A stretch of 64,000 nucleotides of DNA from Amycolatopsis saalfeldensis (GCF_900110575.1 NZ_FOEF01000011.1:1-64000); one strand, 5' to 3'; shown: positions 33,387 through 41,851, numbered from the stretch's first letter. Made by a program: numbers and translations. Notes: a model not told the origin generated them from the letters alone.

Positions 33387-35045
33387 ATGACCGGCACCAC
33401 TGCATCCCGCCCGGGCCGGGTCGGGCCGAAGGAAACCGTGACCGGCAAGCGGGCCGTGGCCTCCAGCCAGCACCGGATCGTCACCGACACCATGCTGGAC
33501 ACGATGCGCGCGGGCGGTAACGCGGTCGACGCGGCCATCGCCGGCTGTCTCGTCCAGGCGGTCGTCCAGCAGGACATGACCAACCACACCGGCACCGTCA
33601 CCGCGCTCGTGCACGACGCGAAGACCGGGGAAGTCGCCGAGCTGAACAGCATGGGCCGGATCGTGCCCGGGCTCGCGCCGTTCGCGCCGGTCCCGGCCGG
33701 CAAGGGGCTGTACGCGGCCGTGCCCGGCAGCCCGCGCGCGGTCACGCCCGGGTTCATGCCCGGGATGAAAGCCCTCTACGAGCGGTACGCCACGCTGCCG
33801 TGGGCGCGGCTGTGCGAACCGGCCGTGCACTGGGCCGAGGAGGGGCACGAGGTCACCTCGTTCGAGCACCTCGTGCTGGCGCAGACCGTGGACTTCTTCC
33901 TCTACACCGAATCCGGCCGCAAGCACTTCACCCCGGGCGGGCACCTGCCGCAGGCCGGCGACCGCTGGGCGCAGCCGGAACTGGCCGAAACCATGCGGAA
34001 CCTCGCCGCCGACGGGCCCGACTACTTCCTCACCGGGAAGTGGGCCCAGGACTTCGTCGCCCGCGGCAACGAACTCGGCTGGCCGGTGAAGCCGGAGCAC
34101 CTGACCGCGATCCCGCCGCGGTGGACCTCCGGACATCGCTGGGAGCACAAGGGCGCGACGATCGTGCAGCAGGCCGCGCCGGAACGCCAGGGCATCTACT
34201 GCCAGATCGTGCTGGGCATCCTCGACGAGCTCGGCATCACCTCGATCGGGCACTGGTCGGAGAACGCGGAGGCGCTGTACTACCTCGCGCACGCCCTGCG
34301 CCGCGCCGCCCACGAGACCGGGCTGCTCAACGATCCCGACCTCTTCGGCGACACGACCGGCCCACTCACCTCGCCCGCGTTGATCAAGGGCTTCGCGGAC
34401 ATTCTGCGCAACGCGCGCGCCCGCGTCGACCTCACCGAGCACGTCAAGCTGACCCGCGGCGTCCCGGCGATGGCCGCGACGGGCGCGTCGAAGCAGCCGG
34501 CCGGCAGCTGCGAGCTGGCGATCGTCGACGAGCAGGGCAACTGGGTGCAGATGATGAACACCCTGCAGAGCGGCGGCATCCCCGGCGAGGTCGTCGGCGG
34601 CGTGCCGATGGTCGGCAGCCACTGGATGAACAGCCTCGCCTCGCCGATCGAGGGCTGGGTGGCCGGCGGCGGGCGGATGCGCTCCATCCTGTCCAACACG
34701 ATGGTCCTGCGGGACGGCAAACCGTGGCTTTCGCTGGGCTCGCCGGGCAACGTGCACTGCACCGTGCCGCAGGTGCTGTCGAACATCCTCGACTTCGGCA
34801 TGGACCCGTACTCGGCCGACGACGCCCCGCGCTGCCTGCCGTACGAGGACGACCACACGATCTCCGTCGAATCCCGGGTCGCCGCCGAGGTGCCGGCGGA
34901 CCTGGCCAAGCTGGGCGTGCTCACCAACCCGCTGCCCGAGTACGACTACCACATGGGCACCTACCAGATGGCCTGGCGAGCCGAGGACGGCAGCCTCAGC
35001 ACCTGCACCGGGCCACGCCGGGAAGGCGTCGCCGACGGGCTCTGA
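33387..35045 (+). CDS. Gamma-glutamyltransferase family protein
   Basis: A 552-residue Ntn-hydrolase-superfamily protein. The N-terminal half begins with the usual AVASSQHRIVTD, then GGNAVDAAIAG and a HTG.VTALVHD region. The point where classical enzymes self-cleave before a threonine reads GSCELAIVDEQGN here, so Ser374 and Cys375 fall where Thr-Thr is normal. GSPGNVHCTVPQVLSNILDFGM matches the C-terminal subunit. ATG at 33387 follows GGAGGAAC. No signal peptide is seen, unlike many GGTs. It may act as an acylase or hydrolase on gamma-glutamyl or similar amides inside the cell; activity depends on whether serine can replace the nucleophile. Confidence 0.85.
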   Translation: MTGTTASRPGRVGPKETVTGKRAVASSQHRIVTDTMLDTMRAGGNAVDAAIAGCLVQAVVQQDMTNHTGTVTALVHDAKTGEVAELNSMGRIVPGLAPFAPVPAGKGLYAAVPGSPRAVTPGFMPGMKALYERYATLPWARLCEPAVHWAEEGHEVTSFEHLVLAQTVDFFLYTESGRKHFTPGGHLPQAGDRWAQPELAETMRNLAADGPDYFLTGKWAQDFVARGNELGWPVKPEHLTAIPPRWTSGHRWEHKGATIVQQAAPERQGIYCQIVLGILDELGITSIGHWSENAEALYYLAHALRRAAHETGLLNDPDLFGDTTGPLTSPALIKGFADILRNARARVDLTEHVKLTRGVPAMAATGASKQPAGSCELAIVDEQGNWVQMMNTLQSGGIPGEVVGGVPMVGSHWMNSLASPIEGWVAGGGRMRSILSNTMVLRDGKPWLSLGSPGNVHCTVPQVLSNILDFGMDPYSADDAPRCLPYEDDHTISVESRVAAEVPADLAKLGVLTNPLPEYDYHMGTYQMAWRAEDGSLSTCTGPRREGVADGL

Positions 35046-35051
35046 ACGGGA

Positions 35052-35084
35052 CGGCCGGCCGCGGGGAACCTTCGCAGCCGGCCG
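35052..35084. terminator. Hairpin between convergent genes
   Basis: CGGCCGGC (35052-35059) pairs with GCCGGCCG (35077-35084), and GCG/CGC inside extends the stem after a one-base mismatch. It lies just after the GGT-family stop and before the end of the convergent S9 peptidase gene, so it can serve as terminator on either strand. Confidence 0.5.
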
Positions 35085-35089
35085 CTCTC

Positions 35090-35119
35090 CCTTATCCGGC
35101 AAGCCCTTATCCGGCAAGA
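35090..35119. repeat. 15-bp tandem duplication over a stop codon
   Basis: CCCTTATCCGGCAAG is present twice in direct succession. On the minus strand the upstream copy encodes the last residues (Leu-Ala-Gly) and TAA of the S9 peptidase, and the second copy repeats them after the stop. It is a small slipped-strand duplication and leaves the protein end unchanged. Confidence 0.85.
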
Positions 35120-37065
35120 AGATACCTGTCGAACCACTGGAGCACCCGCGTGAGGAAGTCGATCTGTGCGGGAAACGCGCGCACGCCGTGGCCTTCCTCC
35201 GGGTAGATCACCAGCGCCGAGGGCACGCCGTGGGCGAGCAGGGCCCGGTGGAATTCCCGGGCCTGGCCCGGCGGCGTGCAGCGGTCGAGCGCGCCCGCCA
35301 CGTTCAGGCAAGGGGTGCGGGCCTTGCTCGCGTGCAGTACCGGGCTGCGGGTGTGCGCCCGGCTGCCCGTGGCTTCCGGATCGGCGTCGAGGAAACGGTT
35401 GCCCCAGGCCGAAATGTTGCTCGTGAAGCTCTGGCTGTACCAGTCGGTGACCGGCGAGATCGGGACCGCGGCGGCGAACCGGGAATCCTGCGTGACCAGC
35501 CAGGACGACATGAACCCGCCGTAACTGCCGCCGATCAGCCCGACCCGCGCGCCGTCCACGACACCGCGCTCGACCAGCGCGTCGATGCCGGAGAGGTAGT
35601 CGTGGGTGTCGGCGCCGCCCATGTCGCCGACGACGAGGCCGGCGAACTCCTGGCCGCGGCCGCTGCTGCCGCGGGGATTGGGGCTCAGCACGGCGTAACC
35701 CTGCGCGACCAGCAGCGGCACCCAGGCGTAGCGCATCGACCAGGAGTTCTGGAACGACCAGATCGGCCCGCCGTGGATGTTGACCACCAGCGGGAACGGC
35801 CCGTCGCCGGCCGGGCGGCACAGGATGCCGTCGATCTCCAGCCCGTCCGGCGCGGTCCAGGTGACCGCCCCGGCCGTGCCGGCGACCGAAGTCAGGTAGT
35901 CGGTGCCCGGATTGGCCACCGACGCGAGCACCTCGCGACTTTCGCCGTCGAGCACCAGCTGCGGCGGCAGTTCGTAGGAATCCTGCACGGTGAGCACCCG
36001 GCCGTCCGAAGTGAACGCACCGTGCGCGCAGAAGCCGCCGCCGCTGCAGGACCGTTCGGTGGTGAACACCTCGCGGGCCTTGCCGTCCGCCTCGACGATC
36101 CCGGCGACCGAGTCCAGCCGCCGCTGCCCGAGGTAGCCGAGCCGATCCGCGTCGAGCCATTCGACCTGGGTGACGTCGGTGCCGGCGGTGTCGAGCCGCT
36201 GCACCGCGCCGGTGGCCGGGTCGATCAGCAGCAGGTCGCCGGCCACCAGCCAGCGGTCACTGCACACCGCTTCCACCACCGCCACCTGGGCGCCGTCCGG
36301 CGAGCCCGCCGGCAGGCCCAGCTGAACCGGGCTGCCCAGCAGCTCGCGCACCCCGCCGTCGAAACCGATCAGGCGCAGGCTCGCGGTGTACCAGGCGTCC
36401 TCCCCCGGCTCATCGGACGAGATCGCGACGACCTGCTCCGGCCCGCACCAGCCGGCCTCCCAGCAGTTCAGGCCCGCCGGCGAAAGGCGGGCCAGCGCGT
36501 CGGTGGCCGGCGTGTAAACCCAGAGGCTGCGCCAGGCCCCGTCGTCGGTGCCGTTCTCGACTTCCGGGAACCACGAAGGCTTTTCCGGCTTCTGCCTGGT
36601 GTTCGTGCCCGAGCCCTGGCCGCCCGACAGCTCGGCGCCGAGCCCGGCGACGCCCAGCAGGATCGCGGCGCCGTCCGGCGACCAGTGCGCGTACTCGACG
36701 GTCCCGGGCACCTCGGGCGCGGGCCGCGCCTCGCCGAGCCCGCCGTCCGCGAGCAGGTGCAGCTGGAACACACCGGCCTCGCGGCGGTCGGAGAGGAACG
36801 CGAGCCGGCTGCCGTCCGGGGAGAACCGGGCCCCTCGTGCCGATCCGCGTCCGGCGGACACCGCACGGAGTTCGCCGTCCACCGCGGTGTACAGCACCGT
36901 TCTGGGCAGTCCGGTCAATTCGTCAAGCACCGCGCCGGTGACCACCACGCGCTCGCCGTCGCGGGTCACGTGCGGCTCCCGCAACGCGTGCGGCCGGCCG
37001 AACGCCGGCTCGTGCAACGCCCGCAGGTGGGCCGTGACCTTCTGGTATGCCGCCGTTTCTTCCAC
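35107..37065 (-). CDS. S9 family peptidase (acylaminoacyl-peptidase type)
   Basis: A 652-residue serine peptidase with an N-terminal beta-propeller (RFSPDGSRLAFLSDR, AHWSPDGAAILLG) and a C-terminal catalytic domain. This has VNIHGGP (oxyanion), YAVLSPNPRGSSGRG, nucleophile IGGSYGGFMSSW, an acid near VAGALDRCTPP and the histidine of PEEGHGVR. The GTG start has a GAGGA site. It is cytoplasmic, a different subtype from the DPP-IV-like enzyme at 25986, and transcribed separately. Its stop region is tandemly duplicated. It probably removes acylated or unmodified N-terminal residues from short peptides. Confidence 0.92.
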   Translation of the reverse strand: MEETAAYQKVTAHLRALHEPAFGRPHALREPHVTRDGERVVVTGAVLDELTGLPRTVLYTAVDGELRAVSAGRGSARGARFSPDGSRLAFLSDRREAGVFQLHLLADGGLGEARPAPEVPGTVEYAHWSPDGAAILLGVAGLGAELSGGQGSGTNTRQKPEKPSWFPEVENGTDDGAWRSLWVYTPATDALARLSPAGLNCWEAGWCGPEQVVAISSDEPGEDAWYTASLRLIGFDGGVRELLGSPVQLGLPAGSPDGAQVAVVEAVCSDRWLVAGDLLLIDPATGAVQRLDTAGTDVTQVEWLDADRLGYLGQRRLDSVAGIVEADGKAREVFTTERSCSGGGFCAHGAFTSDGRVLTVQDSYELPPQLVLDGESREVLASVANPGTDYLTSVAGTAGAVTWTAPDGLEIDGILCRPAGDGPFPLVVNIHGGPIWSFQNSWSMRYAWVPLLVAQGYAVLSPNPRGSSGRGQEFAGLVVGDMGGADTHDYLSGIDALVERGVVDGARVGLIGGSYGGFMSSWLVTQDSRFAAAVPISPVTDWYSQSFTSNISAWGNRFLDADPEATGSRAHTRSPVLHASKARTPCLNVAGALDRCTPPGQAREFHRALLAHGVPSALVIYPEEGHGVRAFPAQIDFLTRVLQWFDRYLLAG

Positions 37066-37090
37066 GCTGTCCTCTTTCCGCCGGGGCCGG

Positions 37091-37492
37091 TCAGACGGGG
37101 AAGGTGGCGGGGGTGGTCGCCACCTTCCGGGCGACGGCGAACTGTTCGCCCACCGCCGCCATGAAGAATTCGAAGTCGCCCTCGGGGGTCAGCACGTTGT
37201 CGTCGCTGTCGCTCTCTTCACGGCCGCGGCTTTCGGCCATGGACGTCAACGCGGCGCGCCAGTCACCGCGGAGCCGCAGATCCGCGTGCGGGGCGGGGGT
37301 GAGCGCGAACTCCGTGCCTCCGGGGCCGAGCCGCAGCTGCCAGTACACGGTCGCGCCGTCCACCGGGCCGTCGGTCAGCTCGTACGCGAGCACGTACTCG
37401 CGCGGCAATTCCTTCGCCGCGGCGGCCACCTCCTCGGAACCGGCCAGCAACCCGTTCATCGCGGCGACGTGCTCCTCGGACATGAACTCCAC
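37091..37492 (-). CDS. SCP2-sterol-transfer-like small protein
   Basis: A 133-residue protein starting at GTG 37492 behind GGAGGTAACG. The pattern (long N-terminal helix, YVLAYELTDG strand, VYWQLRLGPGG strand, ADLRLRGDWRAALTS, then a C-terminal helix pair) resembles the SCP2/sterol-carrier fold, which binds lipids or other hydrophobic ligands in the cytoplasm. The match is by secondary-structure pattern and a few residues, not by a strict motif. It lies 25 bp upstream of the S9 peptidase on the same strand and may be cotranscribed with it. Confidence 0.55.
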   Translation of the reverse strand: MEFMSEEHVAAMNGLLAGSEEVAAAAKELPREYVLAYELTDGPVDGATVYWQLRLGPGGTEFALTPAPHADLRLRGDWRAALTSMAESRGREESDSDDNVLTPEGDFEFFMAAVGEQFAVARKVATTPATFPV

Positions 37493-37612
37493 CGTTACCT
37501 CCGGATTTGCCTGGGGACACCGGAATTCTCGCCGTCGGCGCGGCCCGGCACAGCCGACGATTGCCGACTGTGCGACCGCGGCGGGGCGACAACTGTCGTC
37601 CGGCCGTGCTGT

Positions 37613-38086
37613 TCAGCCTTCGGCGTCGATCGCGCGGATCACCCGGTGCCCGATGGCGGCGAGCTGCTGCACCTGGGTCTTGGAGAGCGGGTCGAAGATC
37701 AGCCGCCGCACCTCCTCGACGTGGCCGGGGGCCGTGGCCACGACCTTCTCGAGGCCTTCTTCGGTGAGGTTCGCGAAGGTGTAGCGGCCGTCGGCGGGAT
37801 CGGGCGCGCGCCGCACCCAGTTCCTTTTCTCCAGGCGGGCGACGGCCTGCGACAGGCGCGGGAGGGAGCCGTGCGCGAGCACGGCCAGCTCACTCATCCG
37901 CAGCTTGTGCCCGGACGCCTCGGACAAGGACGCGAGCACCGTGTACTCGAAGTGGCCGATGCCGGCGTCGCGGCGCAGCTGGGTGTCGAGGGCCACGTCC
38001 AGCTTCATCACCAGGCTGCTCAGGGCCAGCCAGGCGCCCCGTTCCTCGGCGCTGAGCCACCGCGGCTCCTCGATGCTCGTCATCAC
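37613..38086 (-). CDS. MarR family transcriptional regulator
   Basis: A 157-residue winged-helix regulator with the MarR layout: ALDTQLRRDAGIGHFEYTVLASLSE (dimerisation and first HTH helix), SLPRLSQAVARLEKRNWVRR (recognition helix) and DPADGRY (wing). It is closely similar, along its whole length, to the MarR protein at 43814. It is divergent from the intradiol dioxygenase gene, whose promoter carries ATGACTT/AAGTCAT sites next to this gene, so it probably represses itself and the dioxygenase in the absence of an aromatic ligand. Confidence 0.9.
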   Translation of the reverse strand: MMTSIEEPRWLSAEERGAWLALSSLVMKLDVALDTQLRRDAGIGHFEYTVLASLSEASGHKLRMSELAVLAHGSLPRLSQAVARLEKRNWVRRAPDPADGRYTFANLTEEGLEKVVATAPGHVEEVRRLIFDPLSKTQVQQLAAIGHRVIRAIDAEG

Positions 38087-38104
38087 CGGACGGTACCACG
38101 GTCG

Positions 38105-38159
38105 ATGACTTGCACCATTAAGTCATACCGGGGTAGGTTGAGTTAAACAGTTAAGTCAT
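38105..38159. promoter_or_regulatory. MarR-operator-like sites in the marR/dioxygenase gap
   Basis: ATGACTT (38105-38111) and AAGTCAT (38120-38126) form an inverted repeat with an 8-bp spacer, and a third AAGTCAT lies at 38153-38159, just before the dioxygenase ribosome site (GAGGAG). The extended half-site is TTAAGTCATA. The arrangement suits a MarR repressor acting on both divergent promoters. Confidence 0.6.
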
Positions 38160-38174
38160 AACCGAGGAGCTCCC

Positions 38175-38987
38175 ATGCCCAACGATCGCCTGACCGTGGT
38201 CTTCAACGATCTGCAGCAAGCCGTCGCCGACGTGGTCACCAAACACGCGGTGACCCCCGCCGAGTTCGACGCGGCCGTCGAATGGATCGAGGAATCCGTG
38301 CGGGCCAAGGAGTTCTCGCTCGCGGCCCTGCTGCTGTTCAGCTTCCCGGTGCAGAACGCCACCTTCGGGCAGGCCTACGCGAACCCCGAGAAGGACGGCG
38401 CCACCGCCTGGGTGATGCCCGGCCCGGCCTACGTCCCCGGCGCCCCGCCGCTGCCGAACCCGGCCGTCCTGCCGATGCGGCCCGACGAGCCCGGCGAGCC
38501 GCTGGTCGTCTCGGGGACCGTCCGGTCGACCTCCGGCGAGCCCGTGGCGGGGGCGCTGCTGGACGTCTGGCAGGCCACCGCAGAGGGCAGCTACTCCGAT
38601 CTGACGCCGGAAATGGTGGCACCGCTGGAACTTCCCGACTGGAACCTGCCCGAGCACCTGCTCCGCGGCAAGATCCGCGCCGACGAGCAGGGCCGCTACG
38701 AGTACCGCACGATCGTGCCGGGCCTGGAGCGGGTGGCCGCCCCCGGCAGCAGGCTCGCCGACCTGCTGGCGACGCTCGACCGCGCCGACGAGCGCCCGCT
38801 GCACATCCACGCGATCGTCAGCGGCGACGGCTTCCACACCCTCACCCACCAGGTCCACTTCGCGGGTGACCCGCGGATCGCCCGGGTCACCGAGGGCGCG
38901 GTCCCGGCGGACTCGGTGCACCGCATCAACCACGACGGCGACCTCAGGACGCTGAACTGCGACTACGTGCTGCGGCCCGTCGCGTAA
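38175..38987 (+). CDS. Intradiol ring-cleavage dioxygenase
   Basis: A 270-residue non-haem Fe(III) dioxygenase of the catechol 1,2-/hydroxyquinol 1,2-dioxygenase family. A helical N-terminal dimerisation domain (1-90) precedes the catalytic beta-barrel. In the barrel the usual ligands can be placed: a tyrosine in QATAEGSYSD, a tyrosine in GRYEYRTIVPG, and two histidines in RPLHIHAIVSGDGFHTLTHQ. It inserts O2 into a catechol-type ring to give a muconate. No muconate cycloisomerase or maleylacetate reductase follows, so the product pathway lies elsewhere. Likely controlled by the divergent MarR protein. Confidence 0.9.
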   Translation: MPNDRLTVVFNDLQQAVADVVTKHAVTPAEFDAAVEWIEESVRAKEFSLAALLLFSFPVQNATFGQAYANPEKDGATAWVMPGPAYVPGAPPLPNPAVLPMRPDEPGEPLVVSGTVRSTSGEPVAGALLDVWQATAEGSYSDLTPEMVAPLELPDWNLPEHLLRGKIRADEQGRYEYRTIVPGLERVAAPGSRLADLLATLDRADERPLHIHAIVSGDGFHTLTHQVHFAGDPRIARVTEGAVPADSVHRINHDGDLRTLNCDYVLRPVA

Positions 38988-39047
38988 GCAGGGCCCGCGG
39001 ATGGCCGTCAGCACGGAGAACCACGAATTCCGCCTCACCGCGGGTGT

Positions 39048-40223
39048 TCAGCCCTCGAAGTAGCGGACGATCGCCGGGTCGGGCGGCGGCACCTCGATCG
39101 CGCCGCCGCCCGAGCGCAGTGACGTCGTGGCGGCGACTCCGGCGGCGACCGCTTCCCGGGCCGCGACCGGTGACGTCTCGATCGAACCGCCCTCGGCCAC
39201 GAACCTCAGGAACTCCGTGACCAGCGCCGCGTCCGCGCCGCCGTGGAGGCCGCCCGGCTCGGGCGGGACCGCGATGTTCAGGTCGCCTTCGGCCCGGTAG
39301 CCCGATCTTCCGCGGTTCCAGACCCGGATCACCGCGTCGTCGCCGGAGATTCCGTCGCCGAAGTTCTCCATTCGGCCCGCGTCGCCGATCACGGTGTAGT
39401 TGCGCCAGTAATCGGGGGTGTAGTGGCACTGCTGGTAGCCGGCGAGCACACCGTTGTCCATTTCGGACAGCATCAGGCTCAGGTCTTCCACGTCGATCAC
39501 GGGATTGAGGTCACGCAGCTCGGACGGCGGCCAGACGCCCGCGTCGAACCAGTCCTTCATCCGCTGCCCGGCCGTGCCGCCGGGCCGGCGCGGGTTCGAA
39601 CCGTAGACGGTGAGCGCGCCCATCGCCGTGACCCGGCGGGAGAAACCGCCGGCCAGCCAATGCATCACGTCGAGGTCGTGCGCGCCCTTCTGCAGCAGCA
39701 GACCGGTGGTGCCGGCCCGTTCGGCGTGCCAGTCCTTGAAGTAGTAATCGCCGCCGTGCCCGACGAAATGCCGGCACCACACCGATTTGACCGCGCCGAT
39801 CGCACCCTGGTCGATCAGGGCGCGCATCCGGCGCAGCACCGGCAGGTGCCGCAGATTGTGGCCGACGAACAGCCGCGTCCCGGTCTTCGCCGCGGCCGCC
39901 AGTATCGCGTCGCAGTCCTCGATCCGGATCGCGAGCGGCTTCTCGGCGAACACGGCGATCCCGGCTTCCAGGAACGTCAGCACGGGCTCGGTGTGCACGT
40001 AATCGGGAGTCAGCACGAACACCGCGTCGAGCCGGTCCTCGAGCATCGCCTCGTAACGATCACGGATCGCGACCTCGGCACCGAACCGGTTCCGGGCATC
40101 GGCCCGGCCCCGCGGATCCGCGTCCGCGCACGACACCACCCTCGCCGTGCCCGGCCGGTTCGCCAGCTCGGCCACGCCCGCGCGTTGCCCGACGCCGACG
40201 ACTCCGATCCGCAGTTCAGTCAT
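39048..40223 (-). CDS. Gfo/Idh/MocA family oxidoreductase
   Basis: A 391-residue NAD(P)-dependent oxidoreductase. The Rossmann motif GVVGVGQRAG is at the N-terminus, followed by the family hallmark (F)AEKPLAI with the catalytic lysine, and in the C-terminal domain LLQKGAHDLDVMHWLAGG with the usual aspartate/histidine. ATG at 40223 is preferred as the Rossmann strand follows directly. These enzymes oxidise or epimerise sugars, inositols or sugar acids, often at C3. The gene stands alone between convergent dioxygenase and same-strand SDR genes; it might serve the distant ThuA/sugar-dehydrogenase operon, since 3-keto-sugar pathways use this family, but there is no direct link. Confidence 0.88.
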   Translation of the reverse strand: MTELRIGVVGVGQRAGVAELANRPGTARVVSCADADPRGRADARNRFGAEVAIRDRYEAMLEDRLDAVFVLTPDYVHTEPVLTFLEAGIAVFAEKPLAIRIEDCDAILAAAAKTGTRLFVGHNLRHLPVLRRMRALIDQGAIGAVKSVWCRHFVGHGGDYYFKDWHAERAGTTGLLLQKGAHDLDVMHWLAGGFSRRVTAMGALTVYGSNPRRPGGTAGQRMKDWFDAGVWPPSELRDLNPVIDVEDLSLMLSEMDNGVLAGYQQCHYTPDYWRNYTVIGDAGRMENFGDGISGDDAVIRVWNRGRSGYRAEGDLNIAVPPEPGGLHGGADAALVTEFLRFVAEGGSIETSPVAAREAVAAGVAATTSLRSGGGAIEVPPPDPAIVRYFEG

Positions 40224-40303
40224 GGGCTCGATTCTGCTTGATCCACCGGGTTCCGGCACCCAGCCGTGCCGCCGGGCGCCGGCGGCACGACTCCCCCGTG
40301 AGG

Positions 40304-41185
40304 TCAGGGCTGGATGTTCTCCAGGTCCTCCAGCAGGCTGGGGTGCTTCGGCTCCCAGCCGAGCGCCTGCCGGGTGTGGGCGCTGGACGCGGGCTGGTCG
40401 GCCGAGAAGATCGCGCCGAGCGGGCCGTAGGTCTCCGCCGGCACCGGCTTGACCGGCAGGCCCAGCCGCCGGCCGATGACCGTCGCGATGTCCAGCACCC
40501 GGTCCCCCTCGTCGGCCACGGCCTGCCAGGCGGTGCCGGCCTCCGCCTTTTCCAGCGCGTGCCGGAAGAGGACGGCCGCGTCACGCGCGTGCACGGCCGG
40601 CCAGCGCTGCGTGCCGTCGCCCGGGTAGCCGGAAACCCCGCTCTGGCGGGCGATGGTGGTCAGCATCCCGGCGAACCCGCCCGTGCCCTCGTTGTGCACC
40701 GTGCGCGGCAGGCGGACGGCCGAGGCCCGGACCCCGCGCGAGGCCAGGCCGAGCGCCGCGGTGACCGTGCGCCCACGGCCGCCGACCGGCCCGTCGGTCG
40801 AGGCCGGGTCGGCCTCGGTGGAAGCGCGGCCCGGCACCCAGGGCGTGCCCGAGACGACGACGAACGGGCGGTCGCTGCCGACGAGTTCCTCGCCGAGCGC
40901 CGTGATGGCGGCCGTTTCCTCGGCGACCGACTTGGCCACGGCGCCGGGGCTGCTGAAGTCGTTGCCGAAGGCCAGGTGGATCACGCCTTCGGCCTGGGCC
41001 GCGCCGGTACGCAGGACGTCCAGCTCACCGAGCGCACCCCGCAACGGCTCCGCGCCGGCCGCCTCGACGGCCTGCGCCGAGGCGTCGGAACGGGCGAGGA
41101 CAACGGCAGTGTGACCGTTGCCGAGCAGTTCGGCGACGACGGTGGACCCGACCACGCCGGTGCCGCCAGTGACGAAAACACGCAT
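40304..41185 (-). CDS. NAD(P)-dependent epimerase/dehydratase-like (extended SDR) protein
   Basis: A 293-residue extended short-chain dehydrogenase. The N-terminus has the TGGTGVVGSTVV nucleotide motif; VIHLAFGND marks the second strand. The usual YxxxK catalytic pair is not visible (the region reads VVSGTPWVPGR), so it belongs with atypical NAD(P)-binding members that act as reductases or sensors. The start has a GGGAGAG site. It is divergent from the TetR gene at 41273 and separated from it by twin dyad operators, so that regulator almost certainly controls it. Confidence 0.85.
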   Translation of the reverse strand: MRVFVTGGTGVVGSTVVAELLGNGHTAVVLARSDASAQAVEAAGAEPLRGALGELDVLRTGAAQAEGVIHLAFGNDFSSPGAVAKSVAEETAAITALGEELVGSDRPFVVVSGTPWVPGRASTEADPASTDGPVGGRGRTVTAALGLASRGVRASAVRLPRTVHNEGTGGFAGMLTTIARQSGVSGYPGDGTQRWPAVHARDAAVLFRHALEKAEAGTAWQAVADEGDRVLDIATVIGRRLGLPVKPVPAETYGPLGAIFSADQPASSAHTRQALGWEPKHPSLLEDLENIQP

Positions 41186-41200
41186 GGAACTCTCCCGCAA

Positions 41201-41260
41201 GTGATGGGACTCTTGTCCCGTCACACGCTACCAGAGTCACGGGACAAGAGTCCCGTCACG
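41201..41260. promoter_or_regulatory. Twin TetR operators between SDR and tetR genes
   Basis: Two dyads built on GGGACTCTTGTCCC (41206-41219) and its reverse complement GGGACAAGAGTCCC (41241-41254) lie in the divergent gap, centres 35 bp apart. Each arm is extended by GTGA/TCAC or similar flanks (41201-41224 and 41236-41259). A TAGAGT hexamer at 41261-41266 ends six bases before the TetR ATG and fits a leaderless promoter next to the second operator. Confidence 0.78.
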
Positions 41261-41272
41261 TAGAGTGGAATC

Positions 41273-41851
41273 ATGAGCCGGTGGGAACCAGGGGCGCGCG
41301 AACGCCTTGTCGTGGCGGCCGTCGACCTGTTCACCGAGCAGGGCTACGACGCCACCACGGTCGCGCAGATCGCCGAGCGCGCCGGCGTCACCAAAAGCAC
41401 CTTCTTCCGGCATTTCCCGGACAAGCGCGAGCTGCTGGTGGCCGGGCAGGAGACGTTGAGCCAACTGCTGAGCGAGGGCATCACCGAGGCGCCCGGTGAC
41501 GCCAGCCCGCTCGAAGCCGTCGCCGCCGGTCTCGAGCGCGCCTCGTCCGCGATGGGCCCGATGAACCGCGAGATCGCCCCGCGGCTGAAGGCGGCCGTCG
41601 CGGCCAGCGCCGAGCTTCAGGAGCGCGACGCCCTCAAGTCCGTCAGCCTCGCCGCCGCCATGACCGCCGCACTGGTCGCCCGCGGCGTGCCCGATCCGAC
41701 CGCGGCCCTCGCGAGCGAACTGGGCGTGCTCGCGTTCAAACGCGGGTTCGCCGAATGGTCCGAGGGCGAACGCGACGCCGAGGACAAACTCGCCCGTTAC
41801 ACCCTCGCCGCCCTGGACGAGCTGCGGGCGGCGAGCGCGACCCTGGGCTGA
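41273..41851 (+). CDS. TetR family transcriptional regulator
   Basis: A 192-residue TetR regulator: ARERLVVAAVDLFTEQGYDATTVAQIAERAGVTKSTFFRHFPDKREL is the full helix-turn-helix domain at residues 8-55, followed by a helical ligand domain. The ATG follows a TAGAGT hexamer by six bases, so it is probably leaderless. It should repress itself and the divergent SDR gene through the two dyads between them. Ligand unknown; many such TetR/SDR pairs respond to reactive carbonyl or quinone compounds. Confidence 0.92.
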   Translation: MSRWEPGARERLVVAAVDLFTEQGYDATTVAQIAERAGVTKSTFFRHFPDKRELLVAGQETLSQLLSEGITEAPGDASPLEAVAAGLERASSAMGPMNREIAPRLKAAVAASAELQERDALKSVSLAAAMTAALVARGVPDPTAALASELGVLAFKRGFAEWSEGERDAEDKLARYTLAALDELRAASATLG

